Shown here in pieces: positions 1 through 13,782 of a stretch of 32,706 bases of DNA. The translations under genes and the position numbers were made by a program. The notes beneath the pieces are model-generated. The model had not been told where the DNA came from. It ran no database searches and was given only the letters and a program-made list of their open reading frames with translations. The first letter of the stretch is position 1. Each line of letters begins with the position of its first letter. The stretch is from positions 1-32,706 of the forward strand of contig NZ_JYFN01000068.1 in the NCBI RefSeq assembly GCF_000948395.1, written 5' to 3'. This DNA is from Frankia torreyi (GTDB lineage: Bacteria; Actinomycetota; Actinomycetes; Frankiales; Frankiaceae).

Positions 1-1
1 G

Positions 2-4613
<4,612 letters not shown>

Positions 4614-4621
<8 letters not shown>

Positions 4622-7600
4622 CGAAGAGAAGCTCGTTGAATATCTGAAATGGGTGACGGCGGATCTGGCCCGCACCCGTCAGCGTCTTACCGAGGTGGAG
4701 TCCGAACAGCACGAGCCCATCGCGATCGTCGGGATGAGCTGCCGCTTCCCCGGGGACGTGTGGAGTCCGGAGGATCTGTGGGACCTGGTGGCCGGGGGGC
4801 GGGACGCCATCACACCCTTTCCCGCGGACCGCGGCTGGGACGTCGACGCGCTCTACGACCCAGATCCCGACTCGGACGTCGGCGGCACCTCGGTGACCCG
4901 GCACGGCGGATTCCTGCACCACGCCGACGAGTTCGACGCCGGGCTGTTCGGCCTCAGCCCGCGGGAGGCCCTCGCGACCGATCCCCAACAACGCCTTCTG
5001 CTCGAGACCGCCTGGGAGGCGTTCGAACGGGCGGGCATCGACCACACCACGTTGCGGGGCAGCCGGACCGGTGTGTACGCGGGCGTGATGTACGACGACT
5101 ACGCCTCCCGGCTCGGGCGGCCGCCGCGCGAGTACGAGGGATTCATCGGCAACGGCAGCGCCGGCAGCGTCGCCTCGGGTCGCCTCGCGTACACCTTCGG
5201 CCTCGAGGGGCCGGCGATCACCGTGGACACAGCGTGTTCCTCGTCGCTGGTCGCCGTCCATCTCGCCTGCGGCGCGCTGCGCCGAGGAGAGTGCTCCCTC
5301 GCGCTCGCCGGCGGTGTGACGGTGATGGCCACCCCCGGCCTGTTCATCGAGTTCAGCCGTCAGCGCGGCCTGTCGTTCGACGGGCGGTGCCGGTCGTATG
5401 CGGCCTCGGCCAACGGCACCGGGTTCGGAGAGGGGGTCGGCCTGCTGGTGCTGGAGCGGCTGCGCGATGCCCAACGCGCCGGGCATCGCGTGCTGGCGGT
5501 GGTCCGCGGCTCGGCCGTGAACTCCGACGGCGCGAGCAACGGGCTCACCGCGCCGAACGGGCCCGCCCAGCAGCGGGTTATCCGCGACGCCCTGGCCGAC
5601 GCCCGGCTGGAACCCGCCGATGTCGATGTCGTCGAGGGCCACGGCACCGGAACGACTCTGGGTGATCCGATTGAGGCGCAGGCGCTGCTGGACACCTACG
5701 GCCAGCGCGGCACCGGCGAACCGCTCCGGCTGGGCTCGGTCAAGACGAACATCGGCCACACCCAGGCCGCGGCCGGTGTCGCCGGGATCATCAAGATGGT
5801 CATGGCGATGCGGCACCAGACCCTGCCGCGCAGCCTCTACGCGGACGAGCCGACGCCGCATGTGGCCTGGTCCGACGGGGCAGTCGCGCTGCTGACCGAG
5901 AGTCTGGACTGGCCCGCGCCCGCCGGCCGGCCCCGCCGGGCCGCGGTGTCCGCGTTCGGCATCAGCGGAACCAACGCGCACCTCATCCTGGAGGAACCGT
6001 CGCCCGCCGGGCAGCCCACGCCAGACGACGTACCCTCGCCGCGACCGTCCATCGACTCACCCGCCGCGCCGTCGTCCGCTCCCGGCCCGCAGACCGACCG
6101 GACCGTCCAGCCCCGCGTGTTCGCCTTCCCCGTCTCGGGGCACAGCGACGAGGCTCTGCGGGCCCAGGCGGAGCGGCTGCGCGGGTTCGTCGCCGACCAC
6201 CCCGACGTCGCGCTGGCCGACGTCGCGCACGCGTTGACCACGACCCGCCCCCTGCTCGGCCACCGGGCCGCCGTCGTCGCCGGCCGGTCCGACGACCTGA
6301 TGCGAGGCCTCGCGGCACTGGGACACGGCGAGTTCGATCCCAGCGTGGTCGGGCCGACCGCGGCACGCCCCGCGGGACGTACGGCGTTCCTGTTCACCGG
6401 CCAGGGCAGCCAGCGCTCAGGCATGGGCCGCGACCTCCACGCGGAGGATCCGGTCTTCCGTGAGGCGCTGGACACGGTGTGCGCCCAGTTCGACCCCCAC
6501 CTCGACCGGCCGCTGCGGGAGGTGATGTTCGCTCCGGCCGGCCATCCCGACTCGCGGCTGCTCGACGAGACCCGCTACACACAGCTCGCCCTGTTCACGC
6601 TGGAGGTGGCGCTGTATCGGCTGGTGGAGGACCGGGGCCTGCGACCGGACCTGATGATCGGGCATTCGATCGGTGAACTCGCGGCGGTCCACGTCGCCGG
6701 GGTCCTGGGGCTCGAGGATGCCTGCGCGCTCGTCACGGCCCGGGCCCGGTTGATGCAGTCCATGCCGGCCGGCGGCGCGATGATCTCGGTGCAGGCGGCT
6801 GAGGACGAGGTCCTTGAGATGATCGACGGGCGGCAGGAGCTGGTCGGCATCGCCGCGATCAACGGCCCGCGGAACATCGTGATCTCCGGAGACCGGGACA
6901 CCGCCCTGGACGTCATGCGCTCGCTGCGCGGCCGCGGCCACCGGGCGAAGCGGCTGCGGGTGAGCCACGCGTTCCACTCGCCGCACATGAACGGCATGCT
7001 CGACGAGTTCAGTCGGGTGGCGCGGACGCTCACGTTCCATACCCCGCGGATCCCGGTCGTCTCCAGCGTGACGGGCGACCGCGTGACGCTCGACGAGCTG
7101 CGCTCGCCCGGGTACTGGACGCGGCAGGTGCGCCAGGCCGTCCGCTTCGACGACGGCGTGCGCACCCTGCTCGGCCTCGGCGTGGAGGCCTTCGTCGAAC
7201 TCGGGCCGGCAGCCGTGCTCACGGCGCTCGTCCAGGACCGTCTGCAGACCACGGCCGCGCCGGGGGCGCCGGACGCACTGCTCGTTCCCCTGCTGCGCGC
7301 GGACCGGCCCGAGCAGATCTCGATCACCTCCGGCCTCGCGGCGGCCCACCTGCGTGGGCTCGTCCCGGCCGTATCGACGGTGCGCGGCGACGGGCCCCCC
7401 GCCCCGGTCGACCTGCCGACGTACGCGTTCCGGCGGACTCGGTACTGGCTGCACGCGGAGCCGGCCGCGGCGGCCGCGTCGACCTCGCAGGACGCGGAGT
7501 TCTGGGCCGCTGTCGACCGGGGGGACGCGTCGGACCTCGCGGTGACGCTGGGAATCGACACCGAACGGCAGTCCGCCGTCGAGGCGCTGCTGCCGACGCT

Positions 7601-8951
7601 GACGGCGTGGCGCCAGCAGCGGAACTGGCGCTACCGGGTGACCCGGCACTCGCCGCAGGACGGTCTCCGCCTCGTCCGGGCCGGCCGGCCGCGGGCGGGC
7701 AGGCGCTGGGTACCGCGGGGCGCGGTCGTCGTCGCCGGGACGGCCGAGGGACTCGGCGGGGTCGCCCTGCGCTGGCTGGCCCGCCACGGCGCCGACCATC
7801 TCGTGCTGCTGACCCCGGACCCGCACACCTCCGCGGTGCGGGCTCTCGAGGCGGAGCTGGCCCGCCACGAGGTCCCCTTCGCGGCCCTGGACATCAACCT
7901 GGCGGGCGGTGTCGACCTGGCCGGTCGCGACGTGGCCGCGACGGTCCCGCTGTCCGTCGTGGTGTGCGCCGGGGACCTCCCCGACGGCGGCGAGGCGCTG
8001 GCCAGCCTGGCCGCGCTGCCGCGGGATCCGGTGCGCGCCGAGTCCACGGCGGCGCCACTCGGCACCGGGGCGGGCGCGCCGGTCGCCGTGCTCGTCGTCC
8101 TCGCTCCGCTGCCGGCGGAGTTCGCCACCACCGGCAGCCCCGCCACCGCCGAGAGCCCCGCCACCGCCGAGAGCCCCGCCACCGCCGAGAACCCCGCCAC
8201 CGCCGAGAACCCCGCCACCGCCGAGAACCCCGCCACCGCCGAGAACCCCGCCACCGCCGAGAACCCCGCCACCGCCGAGAGCATCGTGTCGGCCCAGGTC
8301 GAGGAGATGGTCGCCCGACGCCGAGCCGACGGCCGGCCCGCGTTGGCCGTGGCCTGGGCCCCGTGGCCGGGACCGGACCTCGATGCGGCGGCGGCTCCCG
8401 GGCTGCGCCCGCTCGCGTCGGACCTGGCGATATCGGTGCTGGAGGAGGCCACCAGCGACCAGGAGCCGGTCCTGGTCGTCGCGGACATCGACTGGGAGCG
8501 GTTTCCCGCCGATCTGTCCGTGCCGTTCTTCGCCGGCGTGCCCGAGGTCGCCCGCCTGCAGGCGGGCGCCGGGAACGCGGCCGCGCCCACGGGGCCACGG
8601 CTGCTCGACCAGCTCGCGGACGCAGACGAAGCCGAGGCCACGGCACTGCTGACAGAGGCCGTACGCGGATGTGTGGGTGGGGTGCTCGGCTATTCCGCGG
8701 ACACCCCGGTCGCCGCCGACACGAGCCTGCTGGATCTCGGCCTCTCCTCGTTCACCGCGCTGGAACTCGGTAACCGACTGCGGGCGGCCACCAGCCTCGA
8801 CGTGCCGGCCAGCGTCATTTTCGACCATCCCACGGCCGAGTCCCTGGCCGGCTATCTGCGGGATCGGCTGGCGACGGCGACGGCGGATCCGTCCGCCGCC
8901 GTCCCACCGGCAGACGCGAACTCCCCAGGGCGGTCAGCGCCCATCCACTAG
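4614..8951 (+). CDS. Type I modular PKS, apparent terminal module: docking-KS-AT-(inactive KR)-ACP
   Basis: 1445 aa. The ATG at 4614 fits because it starts a docking coiled coil ([13 protein letters not shown]...) and overlaps the upstream stop. KS about residues 38-460 has Cys208 (DTACSSS), His343 (EGHGTGT) and His382 (KTNIGH), so it looks active. AT about 590-900 has GHSIGE (Ser685) and HAFH (785-788), the malonyl-CoA signature. The KR-like region (about 960-1290) keeps a decayed nucleotide motif ([11 protein letters not shown], 1038-1048) and an LAVAWAPW end, but the Ser-Tyr-Asn catalytic stretch is missing; an ([12 protein letters not shown])8 repeat at 1175-1222 sits in its place. ACP near 1379 reads LGLSSF, with the modified Ser kept and the usual Asp replaced. 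There is no DH, ER, thioesterase or C-terminal docking domain, so this is probably the last module. Predicted output: an unreduced beta-ketoacyl-ACP needing release by another protein. Confidence 0.95.
8136..8279 (+). repeat. 18-bp minisatellite, 8 copies, inside the degenerate KR
   Basis: Eight near-identical 18-bp units (agccccgccaccgccgag, with agc changing to aac) encode S/N-PATAE. The array keeps the PKS frame. It lies where a KR normally carries its catalytic Ser-Tyr-Asn loop. Near-identity of the units argues for recent expansion. Confidence 0.95.
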
Positions 8952-8982
8952 TCCGGCATCCCAGCTGTCGAAAGGAATTTCC

Positions 8983-10479
8983 ATGAGTGGCACGGTGGTG
9001 ATAGTCGGCGGTGGGCCGGCTGGCCTGATGCTCGGCTGCGAGCTCCGTCTCGGTGGTATTGAGACGATCATCCTGGAGCAGCGACGTGAGGCACCTGCGG
9101 CCTCTGGCGGAATGGCTGTCCACGGCCAGACCATGAAGGTCCTCAAGGAGCGCGGATTCGCCGAGCGTATCCACGGCGAGGGGATCTTCCCCTGGCCTCG
9201 GACGCCTTTCGCGCTCCTGTGGCTGGACATCAGCTCGGCGAAGCCGGAGGAGCTCACCTACGTCTATCCGCAGTGGCGGCTCGAGCGTCTGCTGGAGTCG
9301 CGGGCGGTCGAGCTGGGCGTCGATCTGCGCCGGGGTCACCGAGTGATCGGAGTCGAACAGGACGCCGCCGGGGTCACCGCCAGGGTGGCGGCCGGCGACG
9401 AGGTCTATCAACTCACCGGTGACTACCTGGTCGGCTGCGACGGTCCCGACAGCGCGGTCCGGAAGGCCGCCGGGATCACGTCTGCGGTGCTCGGGAACAG
9501 CTACTACGGCGTGTGGGGCGACCTGGAGCTGACCCCGGGTACCGACTACCCGTTCGAGTCGGGTGTCTACGACCGGGGCATCTTCGGGGCCATGCCGCTC
9601 GTGACCGGCGGCCTGCGGCTGATGTCCATCGAGTTCGACGAGACCGGCCCGACCGAGGAGCCGGTGACCGAGCAGGAGCTGTTCGAGAGCATGCGCCGGA
9701 TCACCGGTGGCGCCCCGACAACCGGGAAGATCAGTCATCTCGGCCGGTTCGGCGGGCCGGTGAGTATCGCCGACCGCTATCGCGACGGGCGGATCCTGCT
9801 CGCCGGCGACGCCGCCCACTCGTTCTTCATCTCCGGCACCCAGGGGGTCAACACCGGAATACAGGACGTGGTCAACCTGGGCTGGAAACTGGCCGCGACG
9901 CTGCGCGGATGGGCGCCCGCCGATCTGCTCGACACCTACGAACTGGAACGTCATCCGGTGGGCCTGCGGATGTGCCAGCACGCCCAGGCGACCATGGGGC
10001 TGCTCTACCCGTTGGACCGCATCGCCTACCTGCGGGACATCGTCAACGATCTGATCGGCATCGACGGAGTCAGCAAGCACCTGCTCGACATCACCACCGC
10101 GGTGCGGTACCCGTTCGAGGATGCGACCCAGTCCGGCGCCGGGCCGGACCATCCGCTACTGGGCTGGCCCGTACCCGACGCGACGTTGGTGATCGGCGAC
10201 CGGGTCGAGTCCGTGGCGACGACCCTGCACGCCGGGCGCGGGGTGCTGCTCGACCTCTCCGCGGGCGCCGCCGACCTGACAGGGATCGCCGACTGGAGCG
10301 GTCGGGTCGACCTGACGGTGGCCGACCCCATCCCCGACGTCGACGCGGCGACCCTGCTGATCCGCCCGGACGGACACGTCGCCCATGCCGACGCCGACGG
10401 CACGGACGCCAAGGGCCTGCGGGAGGCACTCGCCCGTTGGTTCGGGACGCCCGCGCCGGCAGGAGCGGGCACGCCGTGA
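8983..10479 (+). CDS. FAD-dependent aromatic/polyketide monooxygenase (group A, PHBH-like)
   Basis: 498 aa. The ATG at 8983 follows AAAGGA at 8971-8976 and lies 31 nt after the PKS stop, so it is probably in the same operon. An N-terminal Rossmann motif GGGPAG (residues 10-15), a GCDGPDS motif (151-157) and a GDAAHS motif (275-280) followed by GVNTGIQDV mark a single-component, NAD(P)H- and FAD-dependent hydroxylase. A C-terminal thioredoxin-like tail ends with a DGHVAHAD segment, as in the PgaE/MtmOIV/rifampicin-monooxygenase group. It probably hydroxylates, or by Baeyer-Villiger oxidation inserts oxygen into, the polyketide. It is clearly paralogous to the monooxygenase at 22926-24407. Substrate cannot be read from sequence. 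Confidence 0.93.
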   Translation: MSGTVVIVGGGPAGLMLGCELRLGGIETIILEQRREAPAASGGMAVHGQTMKVLKERGFAERIHGEGIFPWPRTPFALLWLDISSAKPEELTYVYPQWRLERLLESRAVELGVDLRRGHRVIGVEQDAAGVTARVAAGDEVYQLTGDYLVGCDGPDSAVRKAAGITSAVLGNSYYGVWGDLELTPGTDYPFESGVYDRGIFGAMPLVTGGLRLMSIEFDETGPTEEPVTEQELFESMRRITGGAPTTGKISHLGRFGGPVSIADRYRDGRILLAGDAAHSFFISGTQGVNTGIQDVVNLGWKLAATLRGWAPADLLDTYELERHPVGLRMCQHAQATMGLLYPLDRIAYLRDIVNDLIGIDGVSKHLLDITTAVRYPFEDATQSGAGPDHPLLGWPVPDATLVIGDRVESVATTLHAGRGVLLDLSAGAADLTGIADWSGRVDLTVADPIPDVDAATLLIRPDGHVAHADADGTDAKGLREALARWFGTPAPAGAGTP

Positions 10480-10483
10480 CGCC

Positions 10484-10521
10484 CCGCCGGGCCGGGTCCC
10501 GACCGGGACCCGGCCCGGCGG
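10484..10521. terminator. Bidirectional hairpin terminator, perfect 17-bp stem
   Basis: CCGCCGGGCCGGGTCCC, then loop GACC, then its exact reverse complement. It starts four bases after the monooxygenase stop codon and lies between two convergent genes, so it can serve both strands. There is no U-tract, as is usual in actinomycetes. Confidence 0.9.
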
Positions 10522-10567
10522 CGCCGGGGACCGTCGCGGCCGGGCCCGGCGCCGTGCCTGGGGATCA

Positions 10568-11599
10568 TCACAGGGCTTCGAACACGTATCCAGCCTGGAT
10601 CCACTTGCTCGACTCCACCGCGATGCCGAGTGCTCGGTCGCCCGGCGCCATCTCGGCGAGGGCCCGCTCGATCTGGAAGAAGGGCAGCGCGTTGCCGGTG
10701 TTTCCGGTCTCGGTCACGCAGGAGACCTCTTCCGCGCTCGGCACCCCCAGCGCTTCGACGATGCGGGGCGTCATCCGGCCGGAGAGCTGCGGCGGCAGCA
10801 GGTAGTCGAGATCGGTCTCTTTCCACCCGAGGTCGTCGAGAAGCATGTGCAGGGTCTCGACCGCCATCGGGGGCACCGATTCCTCGATCATCTTGTAGTT
10901 CTCGCTGGCCGGCGGACGGTCGCTGTCGCGGTCGGCGAGCCCGTACCACTCCAGCGACTGCCCCGGCTCACGGCCGAGCCCCGTGAGCCGGGTGACCACT
11001 CGGCGGATCACGGCCCGTCCATGGTCGGGCGATGTGCCCAGCACGACCGCGCCGGCCGCGTCCCCGAAGAGGATGAGGTTGACCAACTGCGCCGGCGGCA
11101 TGCTTGTGACGTCGAGATCGACGTCGAAGTGCTTCGCCGTCGTGTCGCCGCCCAGGACGAGCGCCGTGCGGTACGCGCCGGTCTGCAGGAAGTGGTGGGC
11201 GACCTCCAGTGCCTGGACGGCCCCGGAGCAGCCGGACTGGAGCTGATAGGTGGGGACGCGGTTGATCCCGATCCGGTCGGCGACGATGTTGACGGTCGCG
11301 GGCATGAGCATGTCCGGGGTCGAGGTACCCATGACGATGAGCTCGATGTCCGCCGGGCTGATGTTCGCCGCGGTGATCGCGTGCCGCGCCGCCGTCGTCG
11401 CGAGGTCGGCCAGCGAACAGTACTGCTCGCCGGTGTCCAGGTCACGGGCCAGATGGCGGGTACGGGTGCCGATGAAGGTGTCGACCCACTGCTCCCACAC
11501 CGAATCCATGCGGAAAAGTCTCGCCAGACGGGCGTTGTCGACCGGGGCGCCCGGAAGAGCGGTTCCCGCAGACATGATCCGGATCTCCGTAGACTCCAT
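10568..11599 (-). CDS. KAS III (FabH)-like ketosynthase/acyltransferase lacking the catalytic His
   Basis: 343 aa from the ATG at 11599. A TTG at 11614 adds five residues and has an AGGG about 8 nt upstream, so it is an alternative. The thiolase fold shows the nucleophile in SGCSG (Cys124) and Asn300 in TGNTGN. The stretch that reads PHQAN in FabH reads PPQLS here (Pro269-Pro270), so the His is replaced by Pro. Known homologues use the Cys-His-Asn triad for decarboxylative condensation; loss of His suggests non-decarboxylative acyl transfer or condensation instead (inference). It lies beside a PKS that lacks a thioesterase and ends in a beta-keto module, so it is a candidate for chain release, or for esterifying or starter-unit duties. 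It is convergent with the PKS operon and so transcribed separately. Confidence 0.9.
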   Translation of the reverse strand: MESTEIRIMSAGTALPGAPVDNARLARLFRMDSVWEQWVDTFIGTRTRHLARDLDTGEQYCSLADLATTAARHAITAANISPADIELIVMGTSTPDMLMPATVNIVADRIGINRVPTYQLQSGCSGAVQALEVAHHFLQTGAYRTALVLGGDTTAKHFDVDLDVTSMPPAQLVNLILFGDAAGAVVLGTSPDHGRAVIRRVVTRLTGLGREPGQSLEWYGLADRDSDRPPASENYKMIEESVPPMAVETLHMLLDDLGWKETDLDYLLPPQLSGRMTPRIVEALGVPSAEEVSCVTETGNTGNALPFFQIERALAEMAPGDRALGIAVESSKWIQAGYVFEAL

Positions 11600-11949
11600 G
11601 CCAGAACAATGCAATCTCGCCCTAAAGCGGCCCTAGGTCATTGCTGAGTTTCCGGGCCCGGTCGGAATGGTCGGCCAGGGTGCGAGGCTCGCGGAGCATC
11701 GGTGACCCGGCGCGCGACGCCGCGGCCGAGCGGCAGACGCGTCAAAGCTCGGTGCCGGGGCCCCGGACGGTGGGCAGCCGGCGACGAGGTCCACGGCAAC
11801 GACCCGCCCTGCGCGCTGCCCTCGCCCGCCGCGGGAGTTCTTCGCCAGCCGCCCGTGTCCCCACCCCTGCCCAGACCCGCCTGGATCAACCGGCCGGCGG
11901 CCGGAAACAACCAGCTCGGCAATTCCTGGAGGATCCTGCCTTGAACAGG

Positions 11950-11980
11950 TTGACGACGTCCGCGGCATGGGCGGTTAATT
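11950..11980 (+). promoter_or_regulatory. Possible sigma70-type promoter (TTGACG / TTAATT)
   Basis: TTGACG at 11950-11955 and TTAATT at 11975-11980 have a 19-nt spacer, slightly long. The spacing places a start near 11987, just before GGGGAGAGG and the ATG at 12007. This is pattern only; no start has been mapped. Confidence 0.35.
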
Positions 11981-12006
11981 CAACTTTCCACATCGGGGAG
12001 AGGAAC

Positions 12007-12066
12007 ATGAGGAATGGTCCCTTCCGTCCGAATGGACGGGGCGCCGGTGGTCCTCGCGGCGCGTGA
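12007..12066 (+). CDS. Possible 19-aa peptide (small ORF with strong RBS)
   Basis: The frame encodes MRNGPFRPNGRGAGGPRGA then TGA. GGGGAGAGG at 11995-12003 is a near-ideal Shine-Dalgarno three bases before ATG, and a promoter-like pair lies upstream. The peptide is basic, rich in Gly, Pro and Arg, and resembles nothing I recognise. It points towards the 3' end of the SARP gene on the other strand. It could be a small peptide gene, the relic of a larger gene's start, or the 5' end of a transcript antisense to the SARP. Chance is not excluded. Confidence 0.3.
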   Translation: MRNGPFRPNGRGAGGPRGA

Positions 12067-12130
12067 CCGGCTGCTGCCAGGACGGCTCGAGATATCGCCA
12101 CGACCCGTGGCCACCTGCGGCGGCGACTAC

Positions 12131-12928
12131 TTACAGGCCGACTCGCTGGCGAATGATGGGTGTCCTGATACCACGTATTTCGCACGTTTCGTCCAGAATT
12201 GACTGGCGAATACGCTGGAAGCCGTCGCCAGGTTCCACGGCGAGTTCCCGGGTGATGGTGCTCCAGCCGCGGTCGTAGACGCTCAGAGCCTCCGCTCTGC
12301 GCTCCGATCGGCACAGGGCGATAATCAGGAGTTGATAGAACGACTCGCGGAGGGGATACTCGGCTATGAGCGAGTAGAGCTGGCTGAGGCTTTCGTGGTG
12401 TCGCTGTAGTCCAAGCTTCGCCTCGATCAGCGTCTCCAGGCACACCAGTCGGGATTCCTCGAGCCAGGTGATATGATCATTGATGATAAAGCCGCCCTGA
12501 AGCCCACCGAGCGCGGAGCTGCGCCACCGACTCAAGGCCGATTCGCATTCCGTGACGGCCTGGGCGTAGTTGTCGAGATGAAGATGCTGGCATCCTCTGC
12601 TCAGCTCCTTCTGGAAGAGGTGCAGGTCGAGTGTGTCGGTGCCCAGCTGCAACATGTACCCTGGGGATCGAGTGACCACCGGGCTGCTCGACTCGCCGGA
12701 GACGCACAGGAACTTCCGTACCTGGGAGACGTAGACGTACAGGGCGGCCGCGGCACACCGGGGCGGACGCCCGTTCCAGAGTTCGGCGACCAGCTGATCG
12801 GCGGGGACCACCTGGCCGGCGCGGATCAGTAGTGTCGCGAGCAGGATTTTGACCTTGGGTACGCTCAGGGAGTGGTCACCGGACTCGGTGACCACTCGTA
12901 GTTCTCCCAACATCTCGTAGCGCCTCAC
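12131..12928 (-). CDS. SARP-family pathway activator (AfsR/DnrI-like, small form)
   Basis: 265 aa from the GTG at 12928. That start is chosen because AGGGAGG lies 5 nt before it and the protein then begins VRRYEMLGELRV, matching other SARPs; upstream in-frame codons do not look coding. Residues about 1-95 form the OmpR-type winged helix (VPKVKILLATLLIRAGQVV...ELWNGRPP...YVSQVRKFL). Residues 100-255 form the bacterial transcriptional activation domain (TPR-like, ending ELAVEPGDGFQRIRQSIL). It lacks the NB-ARC/TPR extension of AfsR. SARPs activate antibiotic clusters by binding direct repeats near -35 elements, so it probably switches on this cluster. Its GC content is lower than that of the PKS genes. 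Confidence 0.93.
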   Translation of the reverse strand: MRRYEMLGELRVVTESGDHSLSVPKVKILLATLLIRAGQVVPADQLVAELWNGRPPRCAAAALYVYVSQVRKFLCVSGESSSPVVTRSPGYMLQLGTDTLDLHLFQKELSRGCQHLHLDNYAQAVTECESALSRWRSSALGGLQGGFIINDHITWLEESRLVCLETLIEAKLGLQRHHESLSQLYSLIAEYPLRESFYQLLIIALCRSERRAEALSVYDRGWSTITRELAVEPGDGFQRIRQSILDETCEIRGIRTPIIRQRVGL

Positions 12929-13307
12929 GACGACCTCCCTTCTGTCTGGGTGCACGCGGGTGAGGATGCGCGTCCGGAACTCGTCAACCGGCTGGTTCGG
13001 GTCCTTCTCCACCCGGAGATTCTCCAGCTCCCGGCCCGGCACGCTGATCGCTGGCCGGCCCTTCGGTCCTGGCGGCCTGGCCGGCGCCTCACGCTAATCC
13101 GTGTGCGTGCCCACAGCTTGTCATCGGGCGAGAACGTGCTTCTCTCGCCACCCGCAAGGATCGTAAGACGACTGGAGATGCCCGCCTTACCTCATGCTGG
13201 CAGGAAGAGACCTGACCTGGCCCGGCACCTGAGGTGGGGGTGGGCCGGACCGCAAAGTGCCACGCCATCAGTATAGATGACGTGGCGGCCCTCAGCGACG
13301 TTATGTT

Positions 13308-13321
13308 CTGTAATACTACAG
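13308..13321. promoter_or_regulatory. Palindrome CTGTA-ATAC-TACAG, possible operator
   Basis: Perfect 5-bp arms around a 4-nt centre in the A+T-rich region 380 bp upstream of the SARP start. The size suits a dimeric TetR/GntR-type repressor. Which protein binds is unknown; either TetR in the window is a candidate. Confidence 0.4.
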
Positions 13322-13452
13322 CAATGTAACGCTCGGTTTCCGGCCTCATGTGATCAATGAAAGGGGTAGTTTTCTCACCTGTGGTTATGGGTGCTGTCCG
13401 TCGGGGTGTAAGGATGCGCCGGCCGGTCGACCTGCACAATCTGTAGTGTTGC

Positions 13453-13469
13453 GTGACAAGTGTCACTTG
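13453..13469. promoter_or_regulatory. Two overlapping palindromes, possible operator
   Basis: GTGACA-AG-TGTCAC (13453-13466) overlaps CAAGTG-T-CACTTG (13457-13469). Both are perfect. The overlap lets the same DNA form two alternative dyads, as some operators do. It lies upstream of the SARP gene in the intergenic A+T-rich stretch. Confidence 0.45.
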
Positions 13470-13782
13470 ATAGTTGAATCATTGTTCTTCTTGCTGCTCT
13501 GTGGTGTGGCTAGCTCGCGGGACACGGATGTTCGTGGTGTTGGTCGGGGCAGCGGACGGGCGCGTCCACCCGGGCTCGGCGCCCGCCTCGGCCGGCCCGG
13601 GCCTTCGCCGGGGTCGAGGGGCGCGACCTTGCCGTTCGTCAGCCGACCGCCCGTCGCCCCCGCGGGCCGCCCCACATCGAGATCAGGCCGCCGAACAGGC
13701 GGACTCCATGACCGACATCCGTGGGTGCATCACTCGGGTCAGGGAGTGCGCACGTCGTGGGGCCCGGGACGCAAGCCGCCCG

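Larger units (their letters stand above)
11615..12130. other. 516-bp gap between KAS III gene and SARP gene
   Basis: No conserved gene is seen on either strand. The left part (11640-11900) is GC-rich with only composition-driven open frames. The right part has lower GC and holds a promoter-like pair and a 19-codon open frame with a strong ribosome binding site (listed separately). The promoter of the KAS III gene should lie just above 11614. Confidence 0.6.
12929..13782. other. 854-bp regulatory gap between SARP gene and MFS exporter
   Basis: No convincing gene; open frames here have composition-driven translations without domains. The middle (about 13260-13500) is clearly richer in A+T than its surroundings and carries palindromes (listed separately). 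It should contain the SARP promoter and the 3' end of the exporter transcript. The 13520-13782 part is GC-rich and featureless to me. Confidence 0.6.

Noticed and set aside
8136-8279. 18-bp array as a CRISPR
   Set aside because: No spacers; contiguous units in a coding frame of a PKS.
6417-8828. 803-codon minus-strand open frame opposite the second PKS gene
   Set aside because: Same antisense artefact; its Gly-rich repeat is just the complement of the 18-bp minisatellite.
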